Assembly (NCBI RefSeq): GCF_001637205.1
Contig: NZ_LVJH01000024.1
Span: 1 to 64,000 of the forward strand
Direction of reading: 5' to 3'
Length of the DNA: 64,000 bases
From: Paenibacillus glacialis
GTDB taxonomy: Bacteria; Bacillota; Bacilli; Paenibacillales; Paenibacillaceae
Shown: in pieces, positions 34,377 to 42,950 of the stretch
Numbering within the stretch: the stretch's first letter is position 1
Layout: each line of letters opens with the position of its first letter
Made by a program: the position numbers and the translations under genes
Notes under the pieces: model-generated
Seen by the model: the letters and a program-made list of their open reading frames with translations, nothing else
Told to the model about the DNA's origin: nothing
Database searches by the model: none

Positions 34377-35708
34377 ATGGACAAATATCAGAAAACTGAG
34401 AGTTCGTTGCACGTAATGTTAACCGATTTTGTTGAAAATGGACAGTTTCCGGCATTAGCCGTCGGAATAGTGAAGGACAACCATATTATCTTTACTGGTG
34501 AATATGGAACAGCCAATTTATCGACTGGTGATCCTGTTGTTCGTAGCACTTTGTTTCACCAAGCCTCCGTCTCAAAAACATTCGTTGTTACGGCCATTAT
34601 GCAATTGGTTGAGCGTGGAAAAGTAGATCTGGATTCACCGATCACGAAATATCTTTCTTACTTTAAAATGGAGGACGAGCGGTATCAACATATTACTATA
34701 AGGCAGCTTTTGAACCATACTTCTGGTATGCCAGATGAAGAAGATTATGCATGGGACCGGCCTGAATACGACGAGCAAAGTCTTGAAAGATACGTAAAAA
34801 GTATCCGTCGTCACAAGCTTCTGAGCGAACCTGGTATTAATTTTGCTTATAGTAATATAGCATACGAGATTTTGGGAGACTTGATAGCAAAGGTTAGCGG
34901 AATAAGCTTCGAGCAGTATATGAAAAAGTATATTCTTGAACCGGCAGGAATGCAGTCCAGTTCCTTTTTGAAACAGGAGGTGAAAGCTCATCTTGCCGCA
35001 CCTCATGTGCTCAGGACTTCCGATGGATATGGCGGCTATATCAGTGATGTTTTTCCTTACAACAGGGCGCATGGACCCAGTTCCACTCTATATACCAATG
35101 TTGAAGACATGTGCCAATATATGCTAATGCATCTTAACCAAGGAATTGCAAAGGATGGATATCATTCCTTGCAGTCCGGCAGCTATGATGAAATGTGGAA
35201 GCCTCATGCAGCTACTGGATACGGACAAGAAAATGCGCAGATAGGTCTGGGCTGGTTTTTGGGAGAATATAAGGGGTTCAGGATCGTCTCACATTCCGGA
35301 TGGGATACCGGTTTTCTAAGTGATCTAATTCTACTTCCCGATGAAAAAATCGCTATTTCTGTGATGACCAACTGTGATTACGTCTGGCTGGGTAGCGTAA
35401 CCTATCCAATACTTGATCTATTGCTTGGTTCGAACATTCACCAAATAAAGCGATCAATGGCACACATAGTTGCAGACTTAGTCGTATCTAATGGAGTGGA
35501 GAAGGCGATGGAAGAGTATCATCGCATCAATAGTATGCAACAAGACAAGCATTATCTAGTGGATTTTGAATTTATGCGCATCACCGAAGCATTAACGTGG
35601 AATGGCCACAAAGAGGACGCTTTCCGCATTCTGACCTGTGCTGCCGCAATATTTCCTGACAGCGAGTCAATTTCTAGCAGGTTGCAGGAGCTCCAGGCAA
35701 AAGCGTAG
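34377..35708 (+). CDS. Cytoplasmic-type serine hydrolase, beta-lactamase/PBP fold
   Basis: ATG 34377 (MDKYQKTESS) has AGGGAGGACAAA directly upstream, so the in-frame ATG 30 bases earlier is less likely. There is no signal peptide. The catalytic set is complete: SVSK (HQASVSKTFVV), YSN (FAYSNIAYEILG) and HSG (VSHSGWDTGF). A helical tail of about 90 residues (EKAMEEYHRINSMQQ...) follows the enzyme domain. It is probably an esterase or peptidase of the EstB/PBP4* group acting inside the cell. The last bases overlap the edge of a truncated IS110 gene on the other strand, without loss of its own reading frame. Confidence 0.8.
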   Translation: MDKYQKTESSLHVMLTDFVENGQFPALAVGIVKDNHIIFTGEYGTANLSTGDPVVRSTLFHQASVSKTFVVTAIMQLVERGKVDLDSPITKYLSYFKMEDERYQHITIRQLLNHTSGMPDEEDYAWDRPEYDEQSLERYVKSIRRHKLLSEPGINFAYSNIAYEILGDLIAKVSGISFEQYMKKYILEPAGMQSSSFLKQEVKAHLAAPHVLRTSDGYGGYISDVFPYNRAHGPSSTLYTNVEDMCQYMLMHLNQGIAKDGYHSLQSGSYDEMWKPHAATGYGQENAQIGLGWFLGEYKGFRIVSHSGWDTGFLSDLILLPDEKIAISVMTNCDYVWLGSVTYPILDLLLGSNIHQIKRSMAHIVADLVVSNGVEKAMEEYHRINSMQQDKHYLVDFEFMRITEALTWNGHKEDAFRILTCAAAIFPDSESISSRLQELQAKA

Positions 35709-35711
35709 TCA

Positions 35712-36004
35712 TGACGATCCGAGAGCCAGTTGAATAGGTTAAACCAGTAGTGTCCGGTAGGATCCATGCCAACAATATCCGCCGTTAAAGCGTGAGTAGA
35801 TTGCAACATTTGGATCCACCGAAGAAGGATTTGAAAGCCTTCTTCATCATTGGAGAAGGATAGGGGGTTACCGACCGCGATTTCTCGAAAGTTAACAGCA
35901 CGAGCGACATGTGTTTGCTGGGCGATGTCAATCCCGACGACCAGATACTGGGCGGTAATTTTTTCAATGAGTTGATTTTGTCTGCCCTGCGATTTAAACT
36001 TCAT
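35712..36004 (-). pseudogene. IS110-family transposase, N-terminal fragment
   Basis: The start ATG 36004 and the DEDD-domain opening are clear: YLVVGIDIAQQTHVARAVNF (first Asp), NPLSFSNDEEGFQILLRW and VGMDPTGHYWFNLFNWLSD. Homology stops at about 35712, where the sequence becomes the 3' end of the serine-hydrolase gene. Two thirds of the transposase are missing. The 36005-36120 stretch probably holds the element's left end. Confidence 0.8.
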
Positions 36005-36367
36005 ATTAGAGCGTCCTCCTGGATGATGGGATTTTAAGGGCTATGACCCGTTGCGTACTCCCATCGTACCGAGGCGCTTATTTTTTGCAAAGCTAATAAT
36101 TAACGCTCTACAGGAATGGTAATAGATCTGCTTATGGTAACGGACCTGCTTATGGCCAACTGGACGAATTTCCATGAACAGTTTATTCACGTTTCCAGTA
36201 ACTGAAGTTTTTAGATGATTGGAAATACCCTTAATTCTGAGGTGGAATAATAGACGGTTCCTAGGGGAAGTCTTGCAAATGTGGAGTACAGGAGTATCCA
36301 GGCGCCTTAGAAGTCATGGCACTAAAATGAACGAAGCGTCAGCCCTTTCTCTTGGAGATATTCTAAC

Positions 36368-36532
36368 TTGAAACGGAAGGACTTTATCCTTATAATATCC
36401 GAACATTAGACGAAGCACAAAGGAGAATTGAGACATATATTCAAATTAAAGAAGCTGACGCCGGTTGAGTACCGACACCAGCTTGCAGCTTAGGGTCTTT
36501 TTTCAGTGTCCACTAAATGGGGTCTTGACCAT
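36368..36532 (+). pseudogene. IS3-family transposase, last 40 codons and terminal repeat
   Basis: A start-less frame reads YPYNIRTLDEAQRRIETYIQ. A small deletion and frame change follow, and it ends LKKLTPVEYRHQLAA with TAG 36491-36493, the usual C-terminus of IS3 OrfB. The likely right terminal repeat, GTGTCCACTAAATGGGGTC, follows at about 36507-36526. Bases 36120-36360 show no feature that I can identify. Confidence 0.7.
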
Positions 36533-36556
36533 CATCAGAATGGCTTCTTTTATTTA

Positions 36557-37354
36557 TCATAATAGCAGGTCTATCGCATCCAGCACAGCTTCGGCATTAT
36601 TCGAACCGATCTGATATTTCGCCGTCCTCTTTACGAGTTCACTTGAATGTTCCATCGCATAGCTATAATGTACATGCCTTAGCATTTCGACATCATTGCC
36701 ACTATCACCAAAAGCCGCCGTCTTATCGTCCGCAATCTGCCATCTTTGCTGAAGAAGCTGAATTCCATGAGCCTTGTGAATGCCCGTCACAATAATATCC
36801 ACATCCCCATGACCGCATGATACGGCCGTAACTTCCTCCCCTAACTCAAGCTTCAAGTTCACAAGTGCTTGGTCCAGATCTTCAAGTGGAAAACGAAGGG
36901 CAAATTTAAACAATTGATCCTCAATAGTCGTTAGATTCTCTACTCTCTTTAATCGATGGTAGTATTGTTTCGAATAGTTATAATAGTCATCTGATTCATC
37001 ATGCCGCATGTAAGCACCTTGTTTGCCGCATAATGCAATGTTCGAGGAAGGATAGTGTTTCAAAAGCTCCAGCGTCTTCGCAATCGTCTCATCAGACATT
37101 CGACCTGTGAACACTTCCTCTTTCCCGTCTATAATATAAGCGCCATTCTCCGCAACAAAAGCAATTTCATGCTCAATTTCAGGAAAAAACGACCGCAGCT
37201 GGTAATATTGATTCCCGCTAGCCACAACAAACCGAATGCCTTTTCTTTTCATCTGCGCATACTGATCCAGAAAGCGATCTCGATTATAGTCCTTGCGGTC
37301 ATTCAGAAACGTGCCATCCATGTCTACGGCAATGATTTGTACATCCATGTTCAA
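36557..37354 (-). CDS. HAD-superfamily (Cof-type) sugar-phosphate phosphatase
   Basis: Motif I DMDGTF (nucleophile Asp), motif II VVASGN, motif III Lys and motif IV FGDSGNDVEML are all present, with the large C2 cap typical of Cof/YidA-type phosphatases. The 265-residue length is normal. It would dephosphorylate a sugar phosphate or similar metabolite in the cytoplasm. It lies 16 bases downstream of an MFS transporter, suggesting an uptake-and-processing operon under the divergent LacI regulator. Confidence 0.88.
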   Translation of the reverse strand: MNMDVQIIAVDMDGTFLNDRKDYNRDRFLDQYAQMKRKGIRFVVASGNQYYQLRSFFPEIEHEIAFVAENGAYIIDGKEEVFTGRMSDETIAKTLELLKHYPSSNIALCGKQGAYMRHDESDDYYNYSKQYYHRLKRVENLTTIEDQLFKFALRFPLEDLDQALVNLKLELGEEVTAVSCGHGDVDIIVTGIHKAHGIQLLQQRWQIADDKTAAFGDSGNDVEMLRHVHYSYAMEHSSELVKRTAKYQIGSNNAEAVLDAIDLLL

Positions 37355-37370
37355 GTCCTCCCCTTATGCA

Positions 37371-38561
37371 TTAATTTAAGGTCACGTTTGCTTGATTACG
37401 GTAGAATCTGCCGATACCTAGCAGCAGTATGATCAAATAGATCGCCGCAAAGCCAGCGATATACCACAGCGCAGACACCGTGCCTGAATGGTCCATCGAA
37501 TATCCAATTAGTGCAGGGAAGACCGCGGCTCCGAACCCGGCAAAAGCTGTAACCAGACTGGTCACGAGACGCGTCATGCCGGGAAACGTATGATTCGCAT
37601 ACACCATCGTGATCGAATACACACCAGACATCGTTAACCCCATCATGATGACCAGGATAAAGCCGACGACAGCATCTCTCCATAACGCAAACATGACGAT
37701 CACCACGAGCGTACCGAACATACTCCAGCGCAAATAACTCGCATAATTTACTTTTCGAATAATCCAACCTGTAGCAGCCCTGCCAATCACCATCGCTGTC
37801 CAGAACAAGCCAATGCTCAACGAGGCGTAGTAAGGGGTAACCTCTAAATGATTCAGGAAGATGGAGGACATGAAATGATTCAGACTCCCCTCAATCCCGC
37901 TGTACATGAAAATCAAAAAGACGAATGCGAAGAGAATGTACCGCTTCATCTGCTTGGTCTTGAACATCGGCGGCGGTGCAATGCCGGCATCCAAAGATTC
38001 CGCGCCTTCTGTTTCCTCCTTGGCAAAAGATATGAAGCACCATATGACCGCCATAATGATTCCAAGACATGCCGTCACGAGGAAGGAATACCGCCAAACC
38101 TGATTCGCAATCAATACACTAGCGATGAGCGGCATACAGAGCGCACCGATCCCGAACGAGACCTCTAGATAACTCATCACCACAGCTCGACGGCCCACGA
38201 ATACTTCCATCATCAATGTCGCAACAACGCACTCTATTGCTGCTACACCGACACTATTCAAGAAATTTAATGCCACAACCCAGCCGAATGGCGGAAGTGA
38301 CCATACACTGAACTGCGCAATCGCAATGACGATCGCAGAGAGCGCGAGTACGTATTTTTCCTTCATCAACACTTTCATGAGCCATGCCGAAATTGGCACG
38401 CCCGCAATAAAGCCTACTGCACTCACGAATACCATCTGCCCGCCAACCGTATAAGATTGCTCATAGTGAGCGAGCAATTGCGGCATCACAGAACCGATCG
38501 TTGTAATGACAAGTCCTGCTAGAAAATACAATGAATACGAAGCGATTGCAAAGGTTCTCAT
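37371..38561 (-). CDS. MFS transporter, probably sugar-type (FucP/GlcP-like)
   Basis: A 396-residue protein with 12 predicted hydrophobic segments. It has the N-terminal VITTIGSVMPQLL segment, a WRYSFLVTACLGIIMAVIW segment and a central charged loop (KEETEGAESLDAG). The NFLNSVGVAAIECVVATLMMEVF region recalls FucP/GlcP-like sugar:H+ symporters. Direct neighbours (HAD phosphatase downstream, divergent LacI regulator) support carbohydrate uptake. The substrate is unknown. The start follows AGAAGGAGGTTAAGGC, a strong binding site. Confidence 0.82.
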   Translation of the reverse strand: MRTFAIASYSLYFLAGLVITTIGSVMPQLLAHYEQSYTVGGQMVFVSAVGFIAGVPISAWLMKVLMKEKYVLALSAIVIAIAQFSVWSLPPFGWVVALNFLNSVGVAAIECVVATLMMEVFVGRRAVVMSYLEVSFGIGALCMPLIASVLIANQVWRYSFLVTACLGIIMAVIWCFISFAKEETEGAESLDAGIAPPPMFKTKQMKRYILFAFVFLIFMYSGIEGSLNHFMSSIFLNHLEVTPYYASLSIGLFWTAMVIGRAATGWIIRKVNYASYLRWSMFGTLVVIVMFALWRDAVVGFILVIMMGLTMSGVYSITMVYANHTFPGMTRLVTSLVTAFAGFGAAVFPALIGYSMDHSGTVSALWYIAGFAAIYLIILLLGIGRFYRNQANVTLN

Positions 38562-38618
38562 GCCTTAACCTCCTTCTAGAAATAGGGATCATCCTGCTGA
38601 TGTTTTCATTGTAAAGAA

Positions 38619-38632
38619 TGAAATGCGTTTCA
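38619..38632. promoter_or_regulatory. Palindromic operator in the MFS / LacI divergent region
   Basis: TGAAATGCGTTTCA is a near-perfect palindrome of LacI/CcpA style lying between the divergent transporter and regulator genes. A second inverted repeat, ATTTCT-N5-AGAAAT, lies at 38653-38669. Either could bind the regulator encoded at 38718 and give autoregulation and control of the transporter operon. Confidence 0.55.
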
Positions 38633-38717
38633 AGTCAAGCATTCAAAACCATATTTCTAAAAAAGAAATCGGCATGTTACAATGATTCCGAATATGCAGA
38701 AGAAAAGGGGGATCCTT

Positions 38718-39689
38718 ATGGCGAATATCAAAGATGTCGCTAGAATGGCAGGTGTCTCGATTGCAACCGTATCCCGCGTTCTCAATGAGTATCCTTATGT
38801 CGCCAAGGACAAGCAAGAAAAGGTTATGGCGGTTATGAAGGAATTGAATTATTCGGTGAATGGCAACGCGGTGAAGCTAAGTAAAGGAAAGACAAATACC
38901 ATTGGTGTCATTGTACCGTATAACAATAACTCTTGTTATGATGAACTCATTAACGGCATTCTGAAGAAAGCGCATGAGTTGCACTATCAAGTTCTCTTGC
39001 TGCCTTCGTATTATGAGAACGTCATAGAGAGTAGCTATCTTACGTTATTGAAAAAGAAAATGATCGATGGAATCTTACTCACTTCGCATACACTTCATCC
39101 TGAGCAGATCTTAGCCTTGTCCGAGTGGGGAAAAATCGTATGCTGCGAGGCTTGCCCCGTCGAGCTTGTTCCGTCTGTGTTCCCAGATCGATTTGCAGCG
39201 TATATTGAAGTCTTCACTTATTTGAAGAACAAAGGCTATAAGCGTATACATTTCACATCGGGAAGAGATTTTCAATCGAGTCCTAGCACGCGATTACGTA
39301 TTCAGGCGTATCAAGAAACCATCACCGAAGCGTATGAAAGTCAGTTCTTCGACCAGTGCTTCGACTATCAAGATGGGAAAAGAGTTGGCGACCTCATGTT
39401 TCGAAATTCGATCGTCCCGGATGCGATTTTTACGAATGGCGATGAAGTCGCTGCAGGAATTATAGCTTCCGCCCAAACGCACGGCTACAGTTACCCGCAA
39501 GATTTCGAGATTATTGGCGAGGAGAATACGCCAATAAGTGAAATATTAGGTTTCCCAAGTGTGGATTATCATCAGACTGCAATTGGCGAGCAAGCTGTCT
39601 CGCTATTACTAAGCGATGAATATGCCCGAATTCAGATTCGACATCAACTCAACTTCAGAGCTCGAACAGAAGCGAGTGCGTTGTCCTAA
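38718..39689 (+). CDS. LacI-family transcriptional regulator
   Basis: ATG 38718 follows AAAAGGGGGATCCTT. The N-terminus is a canonical LacI helix-turn-helix and hinge (NIKDVARMAGVSIATVSRVL, then NGNAVKLSKGKTNTIGVIVP). A periplasmic-binding-type effector domain follows, with ending segments DFEIIGEENTPISEILG and VDYHQTAIGEQAV. The protein should be a dimeric repressor whose ligand is a sugar or derivative. It is divergent from the MFS/HAD pair and probably represses it. Confidence 0.9.
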   Translation: MANIKDVARMAGVSIATVSRVLNEYPYVAKDKQEKVMAVMKELNYSVNGNAVKLSKGKTNTIGVIVPYNNNSCYDELINGILKKAHELHYQVLLLPSYYENVIESSYLTLLKKKMIDGILLTSHTLHPEQILALSEWGKIVCCEACPVELVPSVFPDRFAAYIEVFTYLKNKGYKRIHFTSGRDFQSSPSTRLRIQAYQETITEAYESQFFDQCFDYQDGKRVGDLMFRNSIVPDAIFTNGDEVAAGIIASAQTHGYSYPQDFEIIGEENTPISEILGFPSVDYHQTAIGEQAVSLLLSDEYARIQIRHQLNFRARTEASALS

Positions 39690-39720
39690 AATGAGCGCGA
39701 AGTTCACTCTTACCCACACT

Positions 39721-39758
39721 ACAAAGAAGCCATACCCTTGAGGGAATGGCTTCTTTGT
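39721..39758 (+). terminator. Terminator hairpin after the LacI gene
   Basis: ACAAAGAAGCCATACCC pairs with GGGAATGGCTTCTTTGT through a TTGA loop with a single A-A mismatch, a 16-bp stem. The downstream T-run is weak, so it may work on either strand. Confidence 0.7.
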
Positions 39759-39861
39759 GGTTGTTCGAGCTCCATGAATGTCACATAGGAGGAGGGGGGG
39801 GCTCGTGAAGAAGTTTACGTTCGACATTTGGTAGCCCATTGTAGGAGCTCGATAAAACAGC

Positions 39862-39889
39862 AGAAGGATCCGCCGCGGCGGATCCTTCT
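39862..39889. repeat. 28-bp perfect palindrome
   Basis: Bases 39862-39889 form a perfect self-complementary sequence centred on CCGCGG (half site AGAAGGATCCGCCG). With no loop, it can act as a cruciform or hairpin. It lies alone in the 296-bp gap between the LacI and Rrf2 genes. It may be a terminator for the minus-strand Rrf2 gene. Confidence 0.7.
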
Positions 39890-39985
39890 CACGTCCCCCT
39901 CGTCGATTGCGTGAAAGGGGCAGGTTAGTGTAATAAATAGAGTAGTACTTTGCAAATACATTTTATTATAAATTTTTGTATTGCT

Positions 39986-40495
39986 TTAGTTTGAATTTTT
40001 ATTCTTAAAATAGTTTTGGCTATCAGTTCGTACTTTCTCAGGTAAAACACGATCCAGTTCCTTATTTAACCAAGCAAGAGTTTTATTACGTAGAACCTTG
40101 CGCATATGCTCTTCTGCTTCAAGCATTGTCAAGTTAATCAAACATAAAGGATTGCTTTGAGTACATGAAGTACATTCTTCATTATCTCTATACATTAAAT
40201 TCGTTTTTAATATGTTTTTACATTGAAAAATAGTTTTTTTTCCTTCAACCGCTTCAATTACATCCCAAAACGAAATTTCCTCAGGGATCTTAGCTAATTT
40301 ATATCCTCCCTTTACACCAGGTGTAGAACTAACAATTCCAGCCTTAGACAATTTACCGAAAACTTTCGAAAGATACGTTTCTGAAAGCCCTTGGAATTCT
40401 GAAAGATCCTTTATTCCTATGCTCTCCTCTTCTGGTATGTCTATTAAATAGACAAGGCTATGCAAAGCATATTCAACCATAACACTATACTGCAT
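39986..40495 (-). CDS. Rrf2-family repressor
   Basis: ATG 40495 opens MQYSVMVEYALHSLVYL, the typical Rrf2 N-terminus; upstream codons are not conserved. The winged helix includes GLSETYLSKVFGKLSKAGIV and PGVKGGYKLAKIPEEISFWD. A Cys set (FQCKNIL, ECTSCTQSNPLC) matches the cluster-binding or thiol-sensing arrangement of this family. It is divergent from azoR and probably represses it through the three palindromes at 40631-40675. Thiol stress, quinones or aldehydes are plausible signals. Confidence 0.88.
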   Translation of the reverse strand: MQYSVMVEYALHSLVYLIDIPEEESIGIKDLSEFQGLSETYLSKVFGKLSKAGIVSSTPGVKGGYKLAKIPEEISFWDVIEAVEGKKTIFQCKNILKTNLMYRDNEECTSCTQSNPLCLINLTMLEAEEHMRKVLRNKTLAWLNKELDRVLPEKVRTDSQNYFKNKNSN

Positions 40496-40592
40496 ATATA
40501 AAATCACCTACCTTCATGTTAATAGGCTACCAAAAACATAGTATAACATCAATTTCATTTTGTAAATTTACATAATTACATCGCTGTATAAA

Positions 40593-40675
40593 TTGACATA
40601 CAATTAGGAAAGTATTATTATAGACTATATTAATCGACGATTACTATAATCGACGATTAATATGATCGACAATAA
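40593..40675 (+). promoter_or_regulatory. azoR promoter with three phased palindromic operators
   Basis: TTGACA (40593-40598), a 17-bp spacer and TATTAT (40616-40621) form a near-ideal sigma-A promoter. Directly after it, TAATCGACGATTA occurs at 40631 and 40647, and a degenerate TGATCGACAATAA at 40663. They are odd palindromes centred on one base and repeat every 16 bp over the transcription start. This is the layout of a repressor site, most simply for the divergent Rrf2 protein. Confidence 0.8.
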
Positions 40676-40710
40676 TTTAAATGAACTTTCAATTTTAGGA
40701 GGGAATTTCC

Positions 40711-41352
40711 ATGAGTAAACTACTTATCATCAATGCACATCCAGAATTTGATTCTAAAACCTCAGCAAGTCTAGATGTACTTAATTACTTTTTGAAAGTA
40801 TACAAAGAGAAGCATCCAAATGACGAAGTTATTGAACAAATTAATCTATACGACGATGAAGTACCCATGTTAGATAAAACTGTTCTTAAAGCATGGGCGA
40901 AACAAGCAAAAGGTGAAGAATTAACAAGTCAAGAAAAAGACGTTACAGACCGCATGAATGAGATATTAAAACAATTCAAAAGTGCTAATAAGTATGTAAT
41001 TGTTTATCCATTGCATAACTTTAATATCCCATCAAAACTAAAGGATTATATGGATAATATTATGATTGCAAAGGAAACGTTTAAATATCTCGATACTGGA
41101 TCGGTCGGTCTTCTAAAAGATGGAAGAAGTATGGTTGTAATTCAAGCTAGTGGATCAATCTATACCAATGATGACTGGTATACCGAAGTGGAATACTCTC
41201 ATAAATATTTGAAGTCCATATTTAATTACTTTGGTATCGAAGATTTTGAAACAATTCGAGTTCAAGGAACAGCTATTCTGGATAGAAATGAAGTATTAAA
41301 AAAAGGATATAAAGAAGCTGAAGAGCAGGCTTTAAAATTAGCAGCGATATAG
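40711..41352 (+). CDS. azoR: FMN-dependent NADH:quinone/azo oxidoreductase (AzoR)
   Basis: The 213-residue flavodoxin-like fold is complete. It has the phosphate-binding start LLIINAHPEFDSKTSAS, FMN motif YPLHNFNIPSKLKDYMDNI and ASGSIYTNDDW. AzoR enzymes reduce quinones and azo compounds by two electrons, protecting against thiol-reactive electrophiles. AGGAGGGAATTTCC precedes the start. Regulation by the divergent Rrf2 protein is strongly suggested by the operators. Confidence 0.92.
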   Translation: MSKLLIINAHPEFDSKTSASLDVLNYFLKVYKEKHPNDEVIEQINLYDDEVPMLDKTVLKAWAKQAKGEELTSQEKDVTDRMNEILKQFKSANKYVIVYPLHNFNIPSKLKDYMDNIMIAKETFKYLDTGSVGLLKDGRSMVVIQASGSIYTNDDWYTEVEYSHKYLKSIFNYFGIEDFETIRVQGTAILDRNEVLKKGYKEAEEQALKLAAI

Positions 41353-41469
41353 GAAATAACAATTTTTTTGTCAGCCTAATGAAACTATCTTCAAATATGA
41401 AGGGACTGAACTATGCGCAGATGTCAATATTTTCAACCTAACTATTAAAATATAATGGAGGTAAAAGTA

Positions 41470-42000
41470 TTGATTACAGAGTTACACACAGAACGGTTAC
41501 GTTTGAGAAAAATGAAGGTGTCGGATTCGTCTAGCTTGTTTAAAATTTGGTCTGATCCAGATGTTACTAAATTTATGAATGTTAGTTGTTTAACTAATGA
41601 AAATCAAGCAAAAGAAATGATTACTCTCCTTGATGATCTTTCTCAAGACAGAAAAGCTATTCGTTTCTCTATAATTAAAATAGAATCCAATGAAATCATA
41701 GGTTCTTGTGGTTATAATTCCTTGGATTTTGAAAATGCAAAAGCAGAAATCGGATATGACATTGCTAAATCATTTTGGGGAAGAGGATATGCTTCAGAAG
41801 CTGTCTATTCTTTGTTAGATTACGCATTCTCATCTTTAAAGATGAATCGAATCGAAGCAAAAGTTGAACCCGAAAACGTGAATTCAATAAAACTTTTACA
41901 AAAGCTAGACTTTACGTTTGAAGGAACACTAAGACAATATGAAAGAGTAGACGGAAAGTTTAACGATCTCAATATCTATTCAAAATTAATATCGGATTGA
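41470..42000 (+). CDS. GNAT acetyltransferase, RimJ/RimL type
   Basis: I prefer TTG 41470 (residues LITELHTERLRLRKM): the in-frame ATG five codons upstream is itself part of the AATGGAGGT binding site. The domain is complete, with the acetyl-CoA loop FWGRGYASEAV and C-terminal LDFTFEGTLRQYERVDG. This family acetylates N-terminal amines, for example ribosomal proteins or antibiotics. The substrate is unknown. It is related to the GNAT half of the fusion at 1738-3225. Confidence 0.85.
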   Translation: MITELHTERLRLRKMKVSDSSSLFKIWSDPDVTKFMNVSCLTNENQAKEMITLLDDLSQDRKAIRFSIIKIESNEIIGSCGYNSLDFENAKAEIGYDIAKSFWGRGYASEAVYSLLDYAFSSLKMNRIEAKVEPENVNSIKLLQKLDFTFEGTLRQYERVDGKFNDLNIYSKLISD

Positions 42001-42126
42001 TTTGATTATTCCTGCCTATTTTGAATTGTAAGTAGCATACATGAAAACTTACCGTTACAGAGCGTGGAATGAAGGGCAGAGTTTACACTTGGTTAGTTCA
42101 ATAATTTTTTTCATATTCATTATGCG

Positions 42127-42162
42127 TACAAAAGACCGTCAATAAATGCACGGTCTTTTGTA
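42127..42162. terminator. Bidirectional terminator
   Basis: TACAAAAGACCGT (42127-42139) pairs perfectly with ACGGTCTTTTGTA (42150-42162). The A-rich left arm and T-rich right arm make it work for both strands. Confidence 0.8.
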
Positions 42163-42163
42163 G

Positions 42164-42323
42164 TTAAACTTGTTCATCTTCATTATTGTGTGGAACCATT
42201 GTAACTGCTCTAATTTTGACATCAGGGAACCTTTTCGCTCCATTTGCTAATAAAAAGGTACCCATTGAAGCCACCATGCCAACACTTAGGGCTGTTACAA
42301 TAGCCCCTTTAAAAATTTACATA
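42164..42323 (-). pseudogene. C-terminal remnant of a small membrane protein
   Basis: An open frame without a start reads KGAIVTALSVGMVASMGTFL and continues to PDVKIRAVTMVPHNNEDEQV before TAA. It has one hydrophobic helix and an acidic tail. Its upstream end is cut at the 3' end of the GNAT gene. I do not recognise the family. Confidence 0.3.
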
Positions 42324-42950
42324 TCATTTTAAATTTAAGACCATATAATCCCATTTCGATTCATTGAACAAAAGATGCCGCACTAAGCTTTTCTTTTGTA
42401 AATGAGTCTGGAATGACAGGAGTTCGTATAGATGCTTGGCACGTGGGTTACTACCTACGACGTGTAAGCTCAGCACATCTAGGTGTGGCTCAGTTTGCAC
42501 AAAATGCTGCGCCCACTGAAATAATAGCTTTCCAATCCCCTTACTTCGATGGTCCGGATGGACAACAATGTCTGCAATATAACATTCTCCAACTTGTGGT
42601 TTATGATTTAACAAAGATAACCCGATCAGCATTTTTAAAAGGTTCCATTTTCCCAACCTAATAAAGCTCTTCGACGAAGGAAGTCCTTGCTTTTGCATTA
42701 TGTCAGCTTCGGGCATCCATTTGATAGATATCGTTCCGATCACTTCTCCATCTTGCAGGGCGACCATTCTATGACTTGCCGGTTCGGTGGGATAATGTTC
42801 AAACAGCTTTTCGAAAAAAAGAGCGAGATCGTCATCATTCATGTTCGTTAACTTTTGAAATTTTCCACGAAACCCTTGAACAAGCAGGCGACTGACCTGT
42901 AGATTATACTTGGTCTGCATGGGTTCAATTGTTATCGGTGCTGTAGTCAT
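42324..42950 (-). CDS. GNAT acetyltransferase
   Basis: The 208-residue protein has the GNAT core: GEVIGTISIKWM (beta-strands), then CYIADIVVHPDHRSKGIGKLL (acetyl-CoA loop) and NPRAKHLYELLSFQ. A C-terminal extension ends SKWDYMVLNLK. The start overlaps the stop of the MerR gene by four bases (ATGA). It is therefore translated with the regulator and is probably its product-linked partner, perhaps a detoxifying enzyme. Confidence 0.85.
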   Translation of the reverse strand: MTTAPITIEPMQTKYNLQVSRLLVQGFRGKFQKLTNMNDDDLALFFEKLFEHYPTEPASHRMVALQDGEVIGTISIKWMPEADIMQKQGLPSSKSFIRLGKWNLLKMLIGLSLLNHKPQVGECYIADIVVHPDHRSKGIGKLLFQWAQHFVQTEPHLDVLSLHVVGSNPRAKHLYELLSFQTHLQKKSLVRHLLFNESKWDYMVLNLK

